Source: Blastomyces gilchristii SLH14081 (taxonomy: Eukaryota > Ascomycota > Eurotiomycetes > Onygenales > Ajellomycetaceae). Taken from it: a stretch of DNA of 64,000 nucleotides. Positions 12,619-24,114 of this stretch are shown here, one piece after another. How positions within the stretch are numbered: position 1 is the first letter of the stretch; each line of letters begins with the position of its first letter. Position numbers and translations under genes: made by a program. The notes under the pieces were generated by a model. It did no database searches and was not told where the DNA came from. It worked only from the letters and a program-made list of their open reading frames with translations. The DNA is taken from NCBI RefSeq assembly GCF_000003855.2, contig NW_003101674.1:2045042-2109041 (forward strand). Direction: 5' to 3'.

Positions 12619-13010
12619 TGCAGAGATCAAAGGCTATACTGATTTTATAGTTATTGATATGCTGTTGACTTGTTGTCTGCTGATTATATATTGAATACTA
12701 TTACTAAGATATCTTTTTGTATTTTTCTGTCAGAGATGAGCCAGATTGAAAGAAGTGATACAAGGGTGAAACTTGGTGTTGATGTCTAGATACACTGAAG
12801 ACAGACAGAGTATTTATAAAGATTACACTTCAGATATGTCTGTTGATTATATACTTGATATTATTATCAAGATATCTTTTTGTATTTTTCTGCTAAGAAT
12901 GAGCCAGATTGGTATGAGAGGGAGACTTGGTATTGATGTTTTGAAACATCAAAGATGAACAGGGTTTTTATGAAGATTGCTTCTCAGATATCTCCACAAT
13001 TACAGATTGA
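12619..13010. repeat. 163-bp tandem repeat, just over two copies
   Basis: The block starting GTCTGYTGATTATATA occurs at 12675 and again at 12838 (period 163). Both copies continue through AGATATCTTTTTGTATTTTTCTG and ATGAGCCAGATTG. A third, degenerate start appears near 12984. The array abuts the gap, so its real length is unknown. It matches no other sequence in this window and I cannot assign it to a transposon. Confidence 0.75.
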
Positions 13011-13079
13011 GAATCTTTCAAAATTGAGAAGATTGATGCATATGGCTAGGTCTCTTCACCTTACAATTTGTATGGCAAT

Positions 13080-13335
13080 TTGACCTGGGGTTGTGGTGTG
13101 GTAGGGGTGAACGGGGGATAATCCCATACAGGAGTTTTGAACAATATCTGGTTCACATTTGGCTGGATAACTCCACCACCACACGGGGTATGCGGTCGGC
13201 GATGGGGTCAAAATGCTCGTATGATCGAGGGCTTTTCAATGGATCTATCGGCGGGTTCTTATTCGAAAAATCGAGCGAGTTCGTGGTGGAGCGGTTTGAT
13301 TCAACTATTGTTGAATCTGTAGTAGTGAGTATCTG
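13080..13335. other. CpG-rich, unmutated island
   Basis: About 255 bp with near-normal GC content and many CpG, CC and GG steps, between strongly mutated sequence on both sides. Two overlapping plus-strand frames of 61 and 83 codons are open through it, but neither resembles a family I know and the open state is expected in GC-normal DNA. Its right edge adjoins a degenerate Gypsy reverse transcriptase on the other strand. It could be a single-copy insert that never met the repeat-directed mutator. Confidence 0.6.
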
Positions 13336-13973
13336 TTCTTAATTATAAGCTTATTGAGTGCTTGATAATTAATACACATTTATCATTTCCCAGCTGTCTT
13401 TTTCATGAATAGAACTGAGAAACCTCACATACTTAATAAGAGTTATATAATATTATGTTTTAGAAGGTCTGTGATCTGATAATTCTATTCTTCAAGATGC
13501 ATTTGTAACAGAGAGTATGCATTTTAATTGACTGACTTCATATCTCTTATGTTCATCTCATGTATGAATTCTCATTCTAACAGCAATTCTGATGAAAGGT
13601 TTATTCAGAAGATCTTTTCATACTTCTCTAGAAGTTTCTTTATATACTTATTCTATTATATATTCTTTATCTTTGTTTTCTCCTCTTTCAGATCTTATAT
13701 GATATACAGAATACTTTTAGATAAGGTCTTATAAATTACTCTCTTTACTTATTAATATATAAGCAGATTTAACTCTTCTATATCAGAGATATGAAATGTT
13801 CTTCTTATATAAGTTGATAGAATTGTATAAATCTTTTTCTTTCTATCAGTCAAACTTATATAGCATGTATATCATTGAATCTTCAGATTGAATCTTTGAA
13901 ATTAATTAAGTCTGAGAATAAGATTATATTTCATATTCTGCAGCTCTCATACTCAAATATAGATAGACTGGTC
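13336..13973 (-). pseudogene. Gypsy reverse transcriptase remnant
   Basis: Minus-strand translation near 13345-13420 gives V-L-F-M-K-K, two stops, then M-C-I-N-Y-Q-A-L-N-K-L-I. This is the conserved block of Ty3/Gypsy reverse transcriptase around the ...R-x-C-V-D-Y-R-x-L-N-K motif. The preceding finger region can be followed to about 13500. Further upstream (13530-13973) I recognise nothing. It differs from both Gyp1 and Gyp2. Confidence 0.6.
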
Positions 13974-14469
13974 ACTGAAATCATGAATTTCACATTTAAT
14001 CTCATTTGATCTGATTTCATACATTTCTTAGTATGAATCTCACTGAGACTAATCATTAAAAGAACATGCAAAGTGACTATTTATTAGATCTCAAAATGAG
14101 ATCATGACTTAGAAAAAATAAGAAAGTGATCTCATTTAATTTCATTTAGTCTTATTCTTAGTATAAAGTTACTATTTTTAGACATTTTAAGGTTTCTTTT
14201 AGACTATTTTTAATTTTTTCAAAAGTAACGCTTTTTAATAATACTCAAATGAGATTTAAAGTCATTTAAAGCAATAAAATGAATTTAAATTGAGAAGTGA
14301 AAATCATGATTTTATTTGAAAAATGTGATAAGAGTAGACAGTAAGTCTTACTGAGACAGTATAAGACTACTATCTAATCTTAAAACTGTGTAATGAAATT
14401 AATTAAATTAGTAATAAGATTATCAAATATTCTGGTTCTGATCTCAGACACAGTCACACGGTCAGTCTA
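13974..14469. mobile_element. hAT-type MITE M1
   Basis: A 496-bp element with termini TAGACTGG...CAGTCTA, flanked by AATATAGA (13966-13973) and AATATAGC (14470-14477), an 8-bp duplication with one mismatch. It has the same internal sequence as M2 and M3 and shares both ends with the hAT element starting at 41453. Eight-bp duplications and short inverted ends are characteristic of hAT transposons. No coding capacity. Confidence 0.88.
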
Positions 14470-16535
14470 AATATAGCAAGATTATTCTTCAAAGTATAGA
14501 AGAACTCTTATTCTTACAGATACAACTAAATATTAATTATTGAATAATCTTATATATTAGAGATTCTTCACTCAGCAGACTTCTTTTAGTCTTCAGATTA
14601 TATAATTATTAATATATTATATAAAAGCTTCTGTATCAGCTAATACTTTTACAGCTATCTTTTAATTCTTACTTAAGTAATCTCTATACATTAATATTTC
14701 AGATCTCAAGACATTGAGATAAGTATTCACTTCTTTCTCACTTATATCTCATTTAGAAGCCTGCTTTCTCTTAGTATTTACAGAATTTAAAGAGTTATCT
14801 AACACAGACATTTCTTTCACTTTAAAGTCTTTTTATAGAATATTAGTAAGCATCTCTAAGCTTACTGATTTTGCTATTTTTTTAACTCTCTTACTTCTCT
14901 TAACTGTGTACACTGTGTGTAATCTTTTACATCATGATTTTAATATTCACAGTTAAAGTAAGCTTAATACGTGTAATATCAAGATTTTCACTTAAAAGAT
15001 CTCTTTCTCAGAGAATTCAGTGCTTTAATCATGATATTTAAATCTAAATTCATAACATCTGAGTGTGTTATAGAAGTCTGATTACTCAATCTCTACTAAG
15101 ATATACTTAATTATAGTATTTTCTGTTATAGCTGACTCTTTTATTTTTATATAATGAGAATATTATATGCTTCTTTTATCATATCTGATTGTAAGCTTAA
15201 GCATTTTTATTTCACTCTCAACTTAGATATAACATTATGAATGAAGATCTATAAATAAAAAGATATTAGAAGCTCTTTATTTAATATAAGATTATATAAA
15301 CTGAAGTGTATAAAGTATAATATAGAATTACTCACTTATTTACACTCAGTGAAGTATTCATAATACTTATCTCATATATTCACTTTCTCAAAGTTATGTA
15401 AGATTCACTTGAAAAACTCATTTCATATTAATGAAAATGAATATTACTTTAAATCTATAAGATTTTTCTTTTTATCTATTATTTATAATAACTTTACTTT
15501 TCTGTGTAGAAATACTATAGATTTTAAGACTTATTAAAATTCTGTTAACTATCTATCTGTGAGTTTATACTTAATATAATAATATAATTACATTTGACTG
15601 AGCTAGCTGATTACAGCATTATTTTTTCAGTTACTATTAAAACTTAATAGCTCTAACAGATTATCTGACTTGATATAACTTATTCTTAAATTTTTATCAT
15701 ATATAATAGTCTCAGATAATATGTATACTTCTGAAGAGATTGTGAATAATTGTGATAAGATCTTCAGATTTAATATAATTATCTATCTATATAAGTGTTT
15801 AATCTTCTATTATAGATTTATAACCTGATTTTCTCTTTTCTTATTAATGATGATGATTGTGTCAGTGAAGCTCTTCATAGTAAATACTTAATCAGCAGTG
15901 AATATCAATTATTGCTTAACTTCTGCTTCAGTCTGTCACTGTGTACACAAGGCTTCAATTTCATTTAGAATTCTTATATATATATATAAAACTTCACTTC
16001 TGATTCTGCAGTCTCAGCTACTTTTCTTACTACTTTAAGTAAAGTCTCTAAGAGATTCTATATATCTTTCAGTCAGATAGCAGAGAAGAGTGTTATTTAT
16101 ATTAACTAGAGAAGATATTCATTTCAGAAGATTTTCATTAATTATACAGTGTCTATTATTCTATAATTTCTGTTACTTTTATATAATTTCAATAATAGCT
16201 ATCTCTTCTTTATTCTTCTGAGTAGAGAGTGAATTTCTTTGAATCAGTGTTCACTGCTCTTATTCTCTTTTTCTTACATCTTATCATGTTTGCATATATA
16301 ATATTTATCTGAGTGTGAAGTTTTTCTTTAACAAGTAGAGTAGTATTAATTAGATACTCTTTCACTCACTGCTTCTTTATACACTTTCATTCTGAGATAT
16401 TTTTAGAATCACTCTGATATGATAACTATAAATCACTTCATAGATGAAATTATCATGCTCTGAAGAAGTCTGCACTTCTCATCAGTTTTTAAACATGCTA
16501 TCAGATGTGATTCAAAGATTGCTTAAGTTAGTGTA
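14470..16535. other. degenerate repeat sequence, probably upstream part of the 13336-13973 Gypsy
   Basis: This stretch continues the sequence left of M1. On the minus strand, segments such as 14640-14790 and 15900-16500 stay open for 20-40 codons between Trp/Gln-type stops, as mutated coding DNA does. No motif was recognised: no zinc knuckle, protease or DDE signature. Gag of a Gypsy element would be expected here by position; that is inference. Confidence 0.35.
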
Positions 16536-16544
16536 AGATTACAG

Positions 16545-16665
16545 ACGTACGCCGGCTTCTCATATATAGATTAAATTAGTGGCTGCTAGAGTCTCTTTAC
16601 ATTTGTAAGCATATTCGGAAGTGGCTGTGTTATTATCCGGCAGCCGTACGTTCTTCTGAATCACA
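16545..16665. other. small CpG-retaining inverted-repeat block
   Basis: About 110 bp bounded by ACGTACGCCGGC on the left and GCCGGATAA-type sequence (plus strand CCGGCAGCCGTACGT) on the right, giving an imperfect inverted repeat. It keeps its CpGs in an otherwise CpG-free region. It could be a tiny MITE or an LTR edge. No target duplication could be identified. Confidence 0.35.
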
Positions 16666-16669
16666 CTGC

Positions 16670-17246
16670 AGTGTCTAGATATCATAGAGAGTCTTTACAG
16701 ATTATTAACAGAGTCTTCTCACTTATTACAGACAGGTCTTTTACAGTTTCTGCAAAGCTGTTATTCTTAACTTTTTCTTCAGAGACTGTATACTTTTGTG
16801 TGTAATATTCAATACTAAAGTAGTTGATATTTTATCATTTCTGTAATTAAGTCTTTTAATTCTTGTAGTAGCAGACTATTTCAGTGTGATCTCAGTAACT
16901 ATAATACTTACATTTAAGATCTAGATCAAATGTGCCTTTTCATCAGATGTAAGAGATGTTTTCTTTTTAATTACTTATAGACTACTGTTTCTTAAGCTTA
17001 TCTGCTTTTTTAGTCTTTTCAGCATTCTTATTCTTTATCTTTTTCTTTTTCTTTTTCTTTTCAGCTTCTTTTACTGATATTCTCTTTTTATTATCATTTG
17101 ATCTGACAACTGTCTTGTAGCAGACAAGATTATTAATAAGATTATCAAGATCAATCTCAGAAACAGATGTGTTTGAAATTTCTTAATATAGATTCTTAAG
17201 AGAGATTTAAACAAATATTTGTATATAAATCTTCAGATTATAATGA
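16670..17246. other. unassigned, Lys/Arg-rich on minus strand
   Basis: Near 16990-17090 the minus strand encodes a basic run (K-R-K-R-K-R-K-R) inside a frame that stays readable for about 60 codons. No domain was recognised. It may be the 3' end of another element. Confidence 0.3.
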
Positions 17247-17264
17247 ATTATTATTATTATTATT
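17247..17264 (-). repeat. (ATT)n, possible LINE 3' tail
   Basis: Six ATT units at the low-coordinate end of the LINE. The position suits a 3' tail, but no target duplication was found to confirm it. Confidence 0.4.
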
Positions 17265-17639
17265 GTTCTTCAATTATAGATGTATACAGTCAGAGACTAT
17301 AATATGTATCTGAAAACTTTTAGTTCTCAGATTTTTTCTAATATCTATAAAGTTAACTATTATAAATTGATCAATTTCAGATATATAAAATCAGAAAATT
17401 TCAGCTCAGAATGTAAAAACTCTTTATAAATTACAGTATTTTAACACCTTCTAATACTTTGAAATTATTTGAAAATATCATGACAAAAGAAAAGAGAATA
17501 AAGTCTTAAAGATAGATATATTAAATAAGTAGATAGAATTATTTTCTTACAGCTGCTGAAGTTTCTGATAGAAAGTCTATTAAGTATTTAATTTCTGTCT
17601 CAGTTGAGAATAAGAATCTTATATTTAATTAATTTAAAT

Positions 17640-19775
17640 TATACTTCTCTTTCAATCTGACTCTGAGACTATTGTATAATGTATAATATATTATAATATA
17701 CTCAGAATTTTCATTTGCATTACAGAATGAGCATTTCATTGAATCAAATCTATTATCAAATCTTTGTATATAAGATTTGAAATAATCATATTCTAGTTTC
17801 AGCTAAATTATAGATGAGAATATTTTCTTTTTACATTTAATTAAACAAGATTTTCACTTGAGTTTTATCTTAAATCTTAAATAATGTATGCTTCTTTTTT
17901 GTTTCTATCAGCTTTTATTTCATTTATTTAAATAAGATTCTTTTATCTTTCTCTTTATAAAAGATCAGAACACTGTTCTTTGAATATATCTGCTTAATTC
18001 TGAACTCTCTTTTATCACTGAATCAGTCAATTCATTGTCATGAATATTCATATGAGTAGAAACTTAGTGTAGATGAATTATCAGTTTTAATATTCTTCTC
18101 TTTTGAATTTTTATAACAGAATTTAAAATCAGTTCAAGATTCATTTGATTATTATAAATCTGACTATTTCTAAGTCTTTTCAAAGCAGCTTGACTATCAG
18201 AGAATATTCATATCTTTTTCAAACTATTTTCTCTTTTATAAGATGTTATCTTAATAAGTTTGAAAGCTTTCACTATTATAAATAGTTCAGTATCAAAGAC
18301 TTCAGATTCACAGTCTAAATTTCAGAAATCTGAGATGAAATTAATATTATCTTCAGTATAAGTAATGTCTGTATCTAATCTATTCAAACTCTCATTTTTT
18401 GAGTCATCTGTGTAAATCAGAATAGAGTCTTTTATATTGAGTATAGAGATCTTCTTTAAATGCTGTTTATATTCTCTCTCTTTAGATAGTTCACTTATTT
18501 ATAAGTCTATAAGAGATTTCAGTTTTTCTCTCTACAGAGATATCTTCTCATGATTAATTTTCTCAATATTTAATAAAGAAAATTAATTTTTAATCAGTGA
18601 ATGTAGTCTATATAGTTGAGAGAGCATTTTCTTTGAAGAATTATTTTCATTTCAATTAAGAAATCTATTTCAATTTAGTTCATTTTCTAAGTTGATTAAT
18701 AAAAATGAAGAAGAGACTCTTTCTCTGATTATATAATTTAAGCTCATCTTTATAACTCTCAGAGCATAGTTTATACAGGTCTTTTCAAATTGAATAGCAG
18801 AAGAAGAAATTGAAGCTTCACTTTTCATTAGTTTAATAGAAGATGATTTGAATGCTTTCAGAATTCTTCTTAAAGCTCTGTTTTACAAACTTTGAAAAAG
18901 TTCAGTGACATTTTCTTGATTATTTCATCAAACTTAAACTTTATAATCAGCTACTAAGATGATACAGACTATATATCACTATTTCATAGTCTGAAAGAAT
19001 AGATCTCTCTCTGTATTTATCAGTCTGATTACACTATTCAGTAGTCTCTCTGTCTTAATAGTTCTTTATTGAATATAATATTTAAAATTCAACTTAGAGT
19101 TTAATCATACTTCTAGTTATTTAACATTCAAACTGAGTTTAATCTCTTTATTCAGAAGAGTTAAACTTAGTTTTTTCTCATTGAATCTGAAAAAAAGTGA
19201 ATTAGCTCAGTTTTATTCATATTAAATTAAATTAGATTAATATCTACTCTAACAAAGATTTTCTTTACTGCTTTTTTAATCTCTTCTAAATTCTTTTTAA
19301 TTGTTTTTGAACTGTAGACTAGATTAATATTATCTATATAACTTGAAGATCTCACTATTTTCATCTCTCTATTCTTGAATAGATATATAGTGTATATTAC
19401 AAATAAAACAAATGAGATTGAAGATTCTTACAGTATTTCTATTTTTATCTCAGTCTTATCTTGTTTCATTTCATCAAAGAATAGTTGTATAATTCTTTTA
19501 AATATAAAACAGTTAACTCATTTTATTAGAGAAAGTAGCAGTTTTAACATCTTCAAAGTTTGAATCATTTTTGACTTTGAAATATAATTAAATGTATCTT
19601 TTATATCAATAAAAACTGTAATTGAGACCAGATCTTCATACTTTGCTATTTAAATATTATATACAACTGAAAGAACAGTGTCAATTGCAGAACATTGTTT
19701 TCTATCTCTTATTTATTTATTAAATAGAAGAGAATCACTAATATAGCTTATAAAAGATAATTTAGTAGCTATTAT
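17640..19775 (-). pseudogene. LINE-1 ORF2, C-terminal half (RT palm, RNase H, zinc motif)
   Basis: Minus-strand reading. At about 19560-19620 F-I-D-I-K-D-T-F-N matches the LINE reverse transcriptase block A. At about 19315-19350 Y-I-D-N-I-N-L-V-Y-S is the Y/F-x-D-D block with the second Asp changed to Asn. At 18170-18430 an RNase H domain has Y-T-D-D-S-K, then T-E-L-F-I, then F-S-D-S-Q-A-A-L. At about 17700-17760 C-S-F-C-N-A-N-E is followed by a degraded His/Cys pair, the usual end of Tad-clade ORF2. Stops are frequent. Confidence 0.82.
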
Positions 19776-20084
19776 TGTGGCGGGCTGCGCCCGATCAATC
19801 ATATAGACTATTCCGTTACACTCCATAGATTCTTCTGTTCCACTATCAAACACGTACGCCCCGATTCTCGGCCATTCTCAATCGCCGATCCTCGGCCGCC
19901 ACGAACGTGTATAGATTCTTCCGCCCCGGAGCTCCACTGTGTACACCACCACATATGTGTATAGATATCCATCTCAATCACTGATTTCTACACTTTCTCT
20001 TTCTTTTCCTTCTTTAACATTTTTCTCTTTGTTATATAAGACCTATCAATATTATATCAATCTATTCAGCATAGGCCTCTTATA
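19776..20084 (+). repeat. 5' LTR of Gyp1 copy c
   Basis: Begins TGTGGCGGGCTGCGCCCG and ends GGCCTCTTATA. It contains a CT-rich run (about 19989-20015) just upstream of AACATTTTTCT (20016-20026). In filamentous fungi, CT-rich stretches often precede transcript starts, and in a Tf1-like mechanism this 11-mer would be the 5' end of the RNA. Confidence 0.93.
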
Positions 20085-20086
20085 CT

Positions 20087-20097
20087 AGAAAAACATT
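20087..20097 (+). other. self-primer binding site of Gyp1-c
   Basis: AGAAAAACATT, two bases past the 5' LTR. Its complement AATGTTTTTCT is found exactly in the 3' LTR (about 24046-24056), and in the 5' LTR with a CpG-type difference (20016-20026). Confidence 0.75.
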
Positions 20098-20403
20098 CAT
20101 CATCTTCTTATTAGAAAATGATTATTCACACATTGTCTTCTCATCAGGAACAATTATTCATCAAGAGATATTCAAACACATAACAACACATAAGAAATAG
20201 AGAAACAGTCAAACAGTTAAGCAGACACTGAGTTCTCAGATAGAAGCTTGCTCACCAGTCACCCTGGCCCTGCAATAAGATTCTACAAAGAGAACATCAG
20301 TGAAAGACCCGAGAGTCCTGACACCCAGATGTATGAGATATCCATACGATTACACTTCTTCAGATTCCACAGATATCACACATCCGACAAACGATATAAC
20401 CAT

Positions 20404-20475
20404 GTCTAACGATAATATGGAAGAACCCCCGAACACGAGTATAGACGCAGTGCCACAGTGGCTCCGAGCAATGAT
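20404..20475 (+). pseudogene. Gyp1-c gag, N-terminal remnant
   Basis: The first 20-odd codons of gag (M-S-N-D-N-M...) remain and are little mutated. The frame then runs into the deletion junction near 20471 and ends soon after. The leader before it (20098-20403) is also open in this frame but is not in frame with gag in the other copies as read from an ATG. Confidence 0.65.
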
Positions 20476-23400
20476 AATCTTGATTACAATCTTATGTTAG
20501 AACTTGTCTGGCTATCTGAACAAGGCATCTTGTTGGACGCTTGAAACAGAAGCTTGATATTCCCTAACAATGATAGAGTCCACAAGAATGACATTCACAA
20601 GACTATGAACCTGACACAGATCTCTGTCAACACCTATGAAATGCTCAGGAAAAGAAGTCGCTGAAAGAATCATTGACAGCAGAATCATGTGTCAATCTAT
20701 TTCATCAGTCTGACTGATATTAAAAAGGCTCTAGAAAAGTTATCTTGCATTACAATAACAGATTCTCATACAAAACTCTCTCAACAATATCATGAATATC
20801 TAGATATCTTCTGACAAGATAATAATGCTACAAATCTACCTCTCTTACAAGGTTCAGAAGTGAACCACAGTATCAAGTTGAAAAAGAAGAATGACAAGAA
20901 CTCTGAATCATCATGAAACTCTCTTTATAATATATCTCAAGATGAACTTCTTCTTCTCTGAGAGACACTCAATAATCTATTAGATAAGAGATTTATATGT
21001 GTTAGTAACTCTTCTGCTGCAGCTTCTATTCTCTTTGCAAAGAAGTCAGATGAAGAACTCTGATTCTGTGTGAACTACTGAGATCTGAACAGATTGACAA
21101 ATAAAGATTGATATTTCTTATCTCTCATCAATGAAATCCTAGCACAGATTGAGTGAGCTTAATAATTTACAAAGCTAGATGTCATTGCTGTGTTTCATAA
21201 GATTCATATTACTGAAGAAGATGAATGGCTTACAGCATTTCAAACACATTATAACCTCTTTGAATGAATAGTCACAGTCTTTAAACTAGCTAATATCTTC
21301 AGTATATTTCAGAAGTATATCAACTGAGCACTCTGAGATTTTCTTGATGAGTTTATATCTGCTTATCTAGATGATATTCTCATCTTCACTGATGAATTCA
21401 GAAAAGAATATCAAGAATATATGCAAAGAGTATTACAACAACTATAAGAAGCAGAACTATCAATTGATATTAATAAGTGCAATTTCAAAGTTAAGAGTAC
21501 TAAATACTTAGATTTTATTATAGAAGCTGATAAGAAGATTTGAATAAATTTCAAGAAGATCTCTGTTATTCTTGAATAAGAAGCTTCATATACTGTGAAA
21601 GATGTATAAAGCTTCATTGAATTTACTAACTTCTATCAGTGATTTATATAAAACTTCTTAGATATCATGAGATCACTTATAGATCTCACTAAGAAGAACT
21701 CAGTATTTCAATGATCAGTGAATACTGAAGCTGTATTTATATAGATAAAGAAGATATTCATTAATATCTCTCTGCTGATAATATTCAATTCTAATTATAA
21801 GACAGTTATTAAGATCAATTCCTCTGACTATGTAATAGAAGAAGTGATATTATAATATGATGATAAAAATGTTCTATAATCATGTATCTTTATATCTAAG
21901 AAACTGAGTCCTGCTGAATGCAATTATAAGATCTATGATAAGAAACTTCTCACAATTATACACTGTTTAGAAGAATGAAACTCTGAACTTCAAAGTATCT
22001 CTGAATTTGAGATAATCACTGATTATAAGAATCTTAAATACTTCATAACTATCTGTAAACTCACTGAATAATAGATGTAATAATCTGAGTTCTTAAGTTA
22101 CTTTTATTTTATAATACACTATCATTCTGACAGTCAGAACTCAATGACAGATGCTCTCTCATAACAAGAGTAAGATATATCATTCAATATAACAGATACT
22201 TATTGAATGAACTGAGAGCACTGGCTCTTGAATCTGAAGATACTAGTTAATTAAGATGAAACAGTTCATGACACTATACATGCTTCTTCAGTTAGAACTG
22301 TCATTGATATCTTCACTTTCTCTACACTGAATGAACTGTGATATACAGCAGTTCAGACAGATGAACTTCTTCAGACTCTCACTGAAGCAGTATATCAAGA
22401 AACACTCTGATTTTTCTCAGAACTATATATAAGAACTGATATCTCAGAATATTCAATTGATGATAATAATACTCTATAATTTCATGAATGACACTGAGTC
22501 ACTCACTCTGAACTCTTACACACTTGAATAATGCAAGAGATGCATGATTCATATATAACTGATCATTCAGACTGTGAATAACTGTATAGAATAATCTTCT
22601 AAGAGTTCTACTGATCTGAGATATTAAACAGCATCAGACACTTTGTCTGAAACTACAATCACTGTTCTTCTATTATCTTATGAAAGAACTGTAGAAAAGA
22701 TCTATTGAAATCACTTAATATCTCTGATAGAATCTGATGAGATATAGCAATTGACTTTGCTGTTAATCTACCTAAGAGCAAGAATTATAGAAACATTCTA
22801 ATCATTGTGAATTGACTGGGCAAAGATATAATATTGAAATCTTGTGATAAGATGAATACTAAACAAGTCACTGAAGCTTTTCTACAGAGCTTATTCTATC
22901 AGATATATGAATTACTGAGATCTATAGTATCAGATTAAGATTATCAATTTATAAGCACTCTCTGAACAAGAATCTGTTAAGTTCTCAAGATTACATACTA
23001 TCTATCAACTGTCTATCACTCTGAGATCAATGATGTGTTAGAATGAATAATTCAGACTGTGAAGAATTATCTCTGTAAGTTCTGCAATCACTTATAAGAT
23101 GATTGATATAATCTTCTTCTACACACAGAGGTCACTATCAACAGTCAAGATGCTGTTTCAACAGATGTAAGTCTGTTCTTCCTTATACACAGATATTATA
23201 TGAAAGTGTTAAATCTTCTAGAGATCTCACAGTTCACACCAGACCTCTGCAGTCTGATTCAGATTGCTGATAATATAGTAATGAAGCTCTGAAATGCCTG
23301 TGATTGAGCAGAGGCCTTCATAGCAACTGTGAAACAAGATTAAGAGAATCAAATCAATGTTCACTGAGATCTCACTGAACAATATAAGATAGAAGATCTG

Positions 23401-23815
23401 ATATGATTGAATCTTAAGAACATACAAATCACACATTCATCTTATACACTAGATTATCATCATATTAAGTATAAAGTGATAGAAGTTCTAGACAGTCATA
23501 ACTACTGCCTTGACACACTATCAGAGATTTATAATGTATTTCACACAAGCTTGCTTCATCACACTGTCATCAATCTGTTTTCTTCTCAACTGACTTCTAA
23601 CTGACAGTTATCAGACATCATAGAAGAAGATAATAAGCTTGAGTGAGAGATTGAAAATATTCTTGATAAGAGATTCTGCAGCTGCAGCTGACAATATTTT
23701 ATAAAATGAGTTAACTACAATCAACTGATCTGAACTCTGAGTTCTGTGTTATCTGAAACAGCAGTTCTTGACTGATGGGAACTGCTTCTGAAAGAAGGGA
23801 GCTAATGTGGCAGGC
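20476..23815 (+). pseudogene. Gyp1-c pol (RT, RNase H, integrase, chromodomain; protease lost)
   Basis: Starts after the deletion. The reverse transcriptase active site Y-L-D-D-I-L-I-F is intact at 21364-21387. The preceding block (K-L-D-V-I-A-V-F-H-K-I) is clear at about 21172. RNase H follows at about 21770-22130 and integrase at about 22540-23300. The segment N-L-K-N-I-Q-I is near 23407. A chromodomain lies near 23640-23790 (W-E-I-E-N-I-L-D pattern with Trp to stop). It ends in TAA at 23813-23815, directly before the LTR. Stops are mainly at Trp and Gln codons. Confidence 0.88.
23799..23812 (+). other. polypurine tract of Gyp1-c
   Basis: GAAAGAAGGGAGC immediately upstream of the 3' LTR, the expected plus-strand priming site. 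It overlaps the last pol codons. Confidence 0.6.
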
Positions 23816-24114
23816 TGCACTCAATCAATTATATAGACTATTCTGTTACACTTCATAGATTCTTTCGTTTCACTATTGAACATGTACACCCCGATTCTCA
23901 GTCATTCTCAATCGCCGATCCTCGGCTGTCATGAATGTGTATAGATTCTTCCGCCCCGGAGCTCCATCATGTACATCATCACATACATGTATAGATATTC
24001 ACTCTGATTGCTGATTTCTACACTTTCTCTTTCTTTTCCTTCTTTAATGTTTTTCTCTTTGTTATATAAGACCTATCAATATTATACCGATCTATTCGGC
24101 GTAGACTTCTTACA
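23816..24114 (+). repeat. 3' LTR of Gyp1 copy c
   Basis: A 299-bp LTR from TGTGGCAGGC to GACTTCTTACA, followed by the target duplication ATTAT. The two LTRs differ mostly by transitions and a few indels. Confidence 0.93.

Larger units (their letters stand above)
19776..24114 (+). mobile_element. Gyp1 copy c, internally deleted
   Basis: LTRs at 19776-20084 and 23816-24114. The 5-bp duplication ATTAT lies at 19771-19775 and 24115-24119. The element is inserted in the reverse transcriptase region of LINE-1. At 4,339 bp it is about 1.5 kb shorter than copies b and d. Compared with d, sequence corresponding to roughly 29069-30463 is missing, with the junction at about 20471. That removes most of gag and the whole protease start. 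The 5' 700 bp is less mutated than the rest. Confidence 0.95.

Noticed and set aside
11719..12642. Two long open frames of about 300 codons
   Set aside because: They consist almost wholly of Ns across the assembly gap.
13091..13342. Two overlapping plus-strand frames of 83 and 61 codons
   Set aside because: They are open only because the island is GC-normal. No similarity to a known family and no start or splice context.
20085..20105. tRNA primer binding site for Gyp1
   Set aside because: The sequence after the LTR does not begin with TGG or match a tRNA 3' end that I recognise. The self-complementary 11-mer explains it better.
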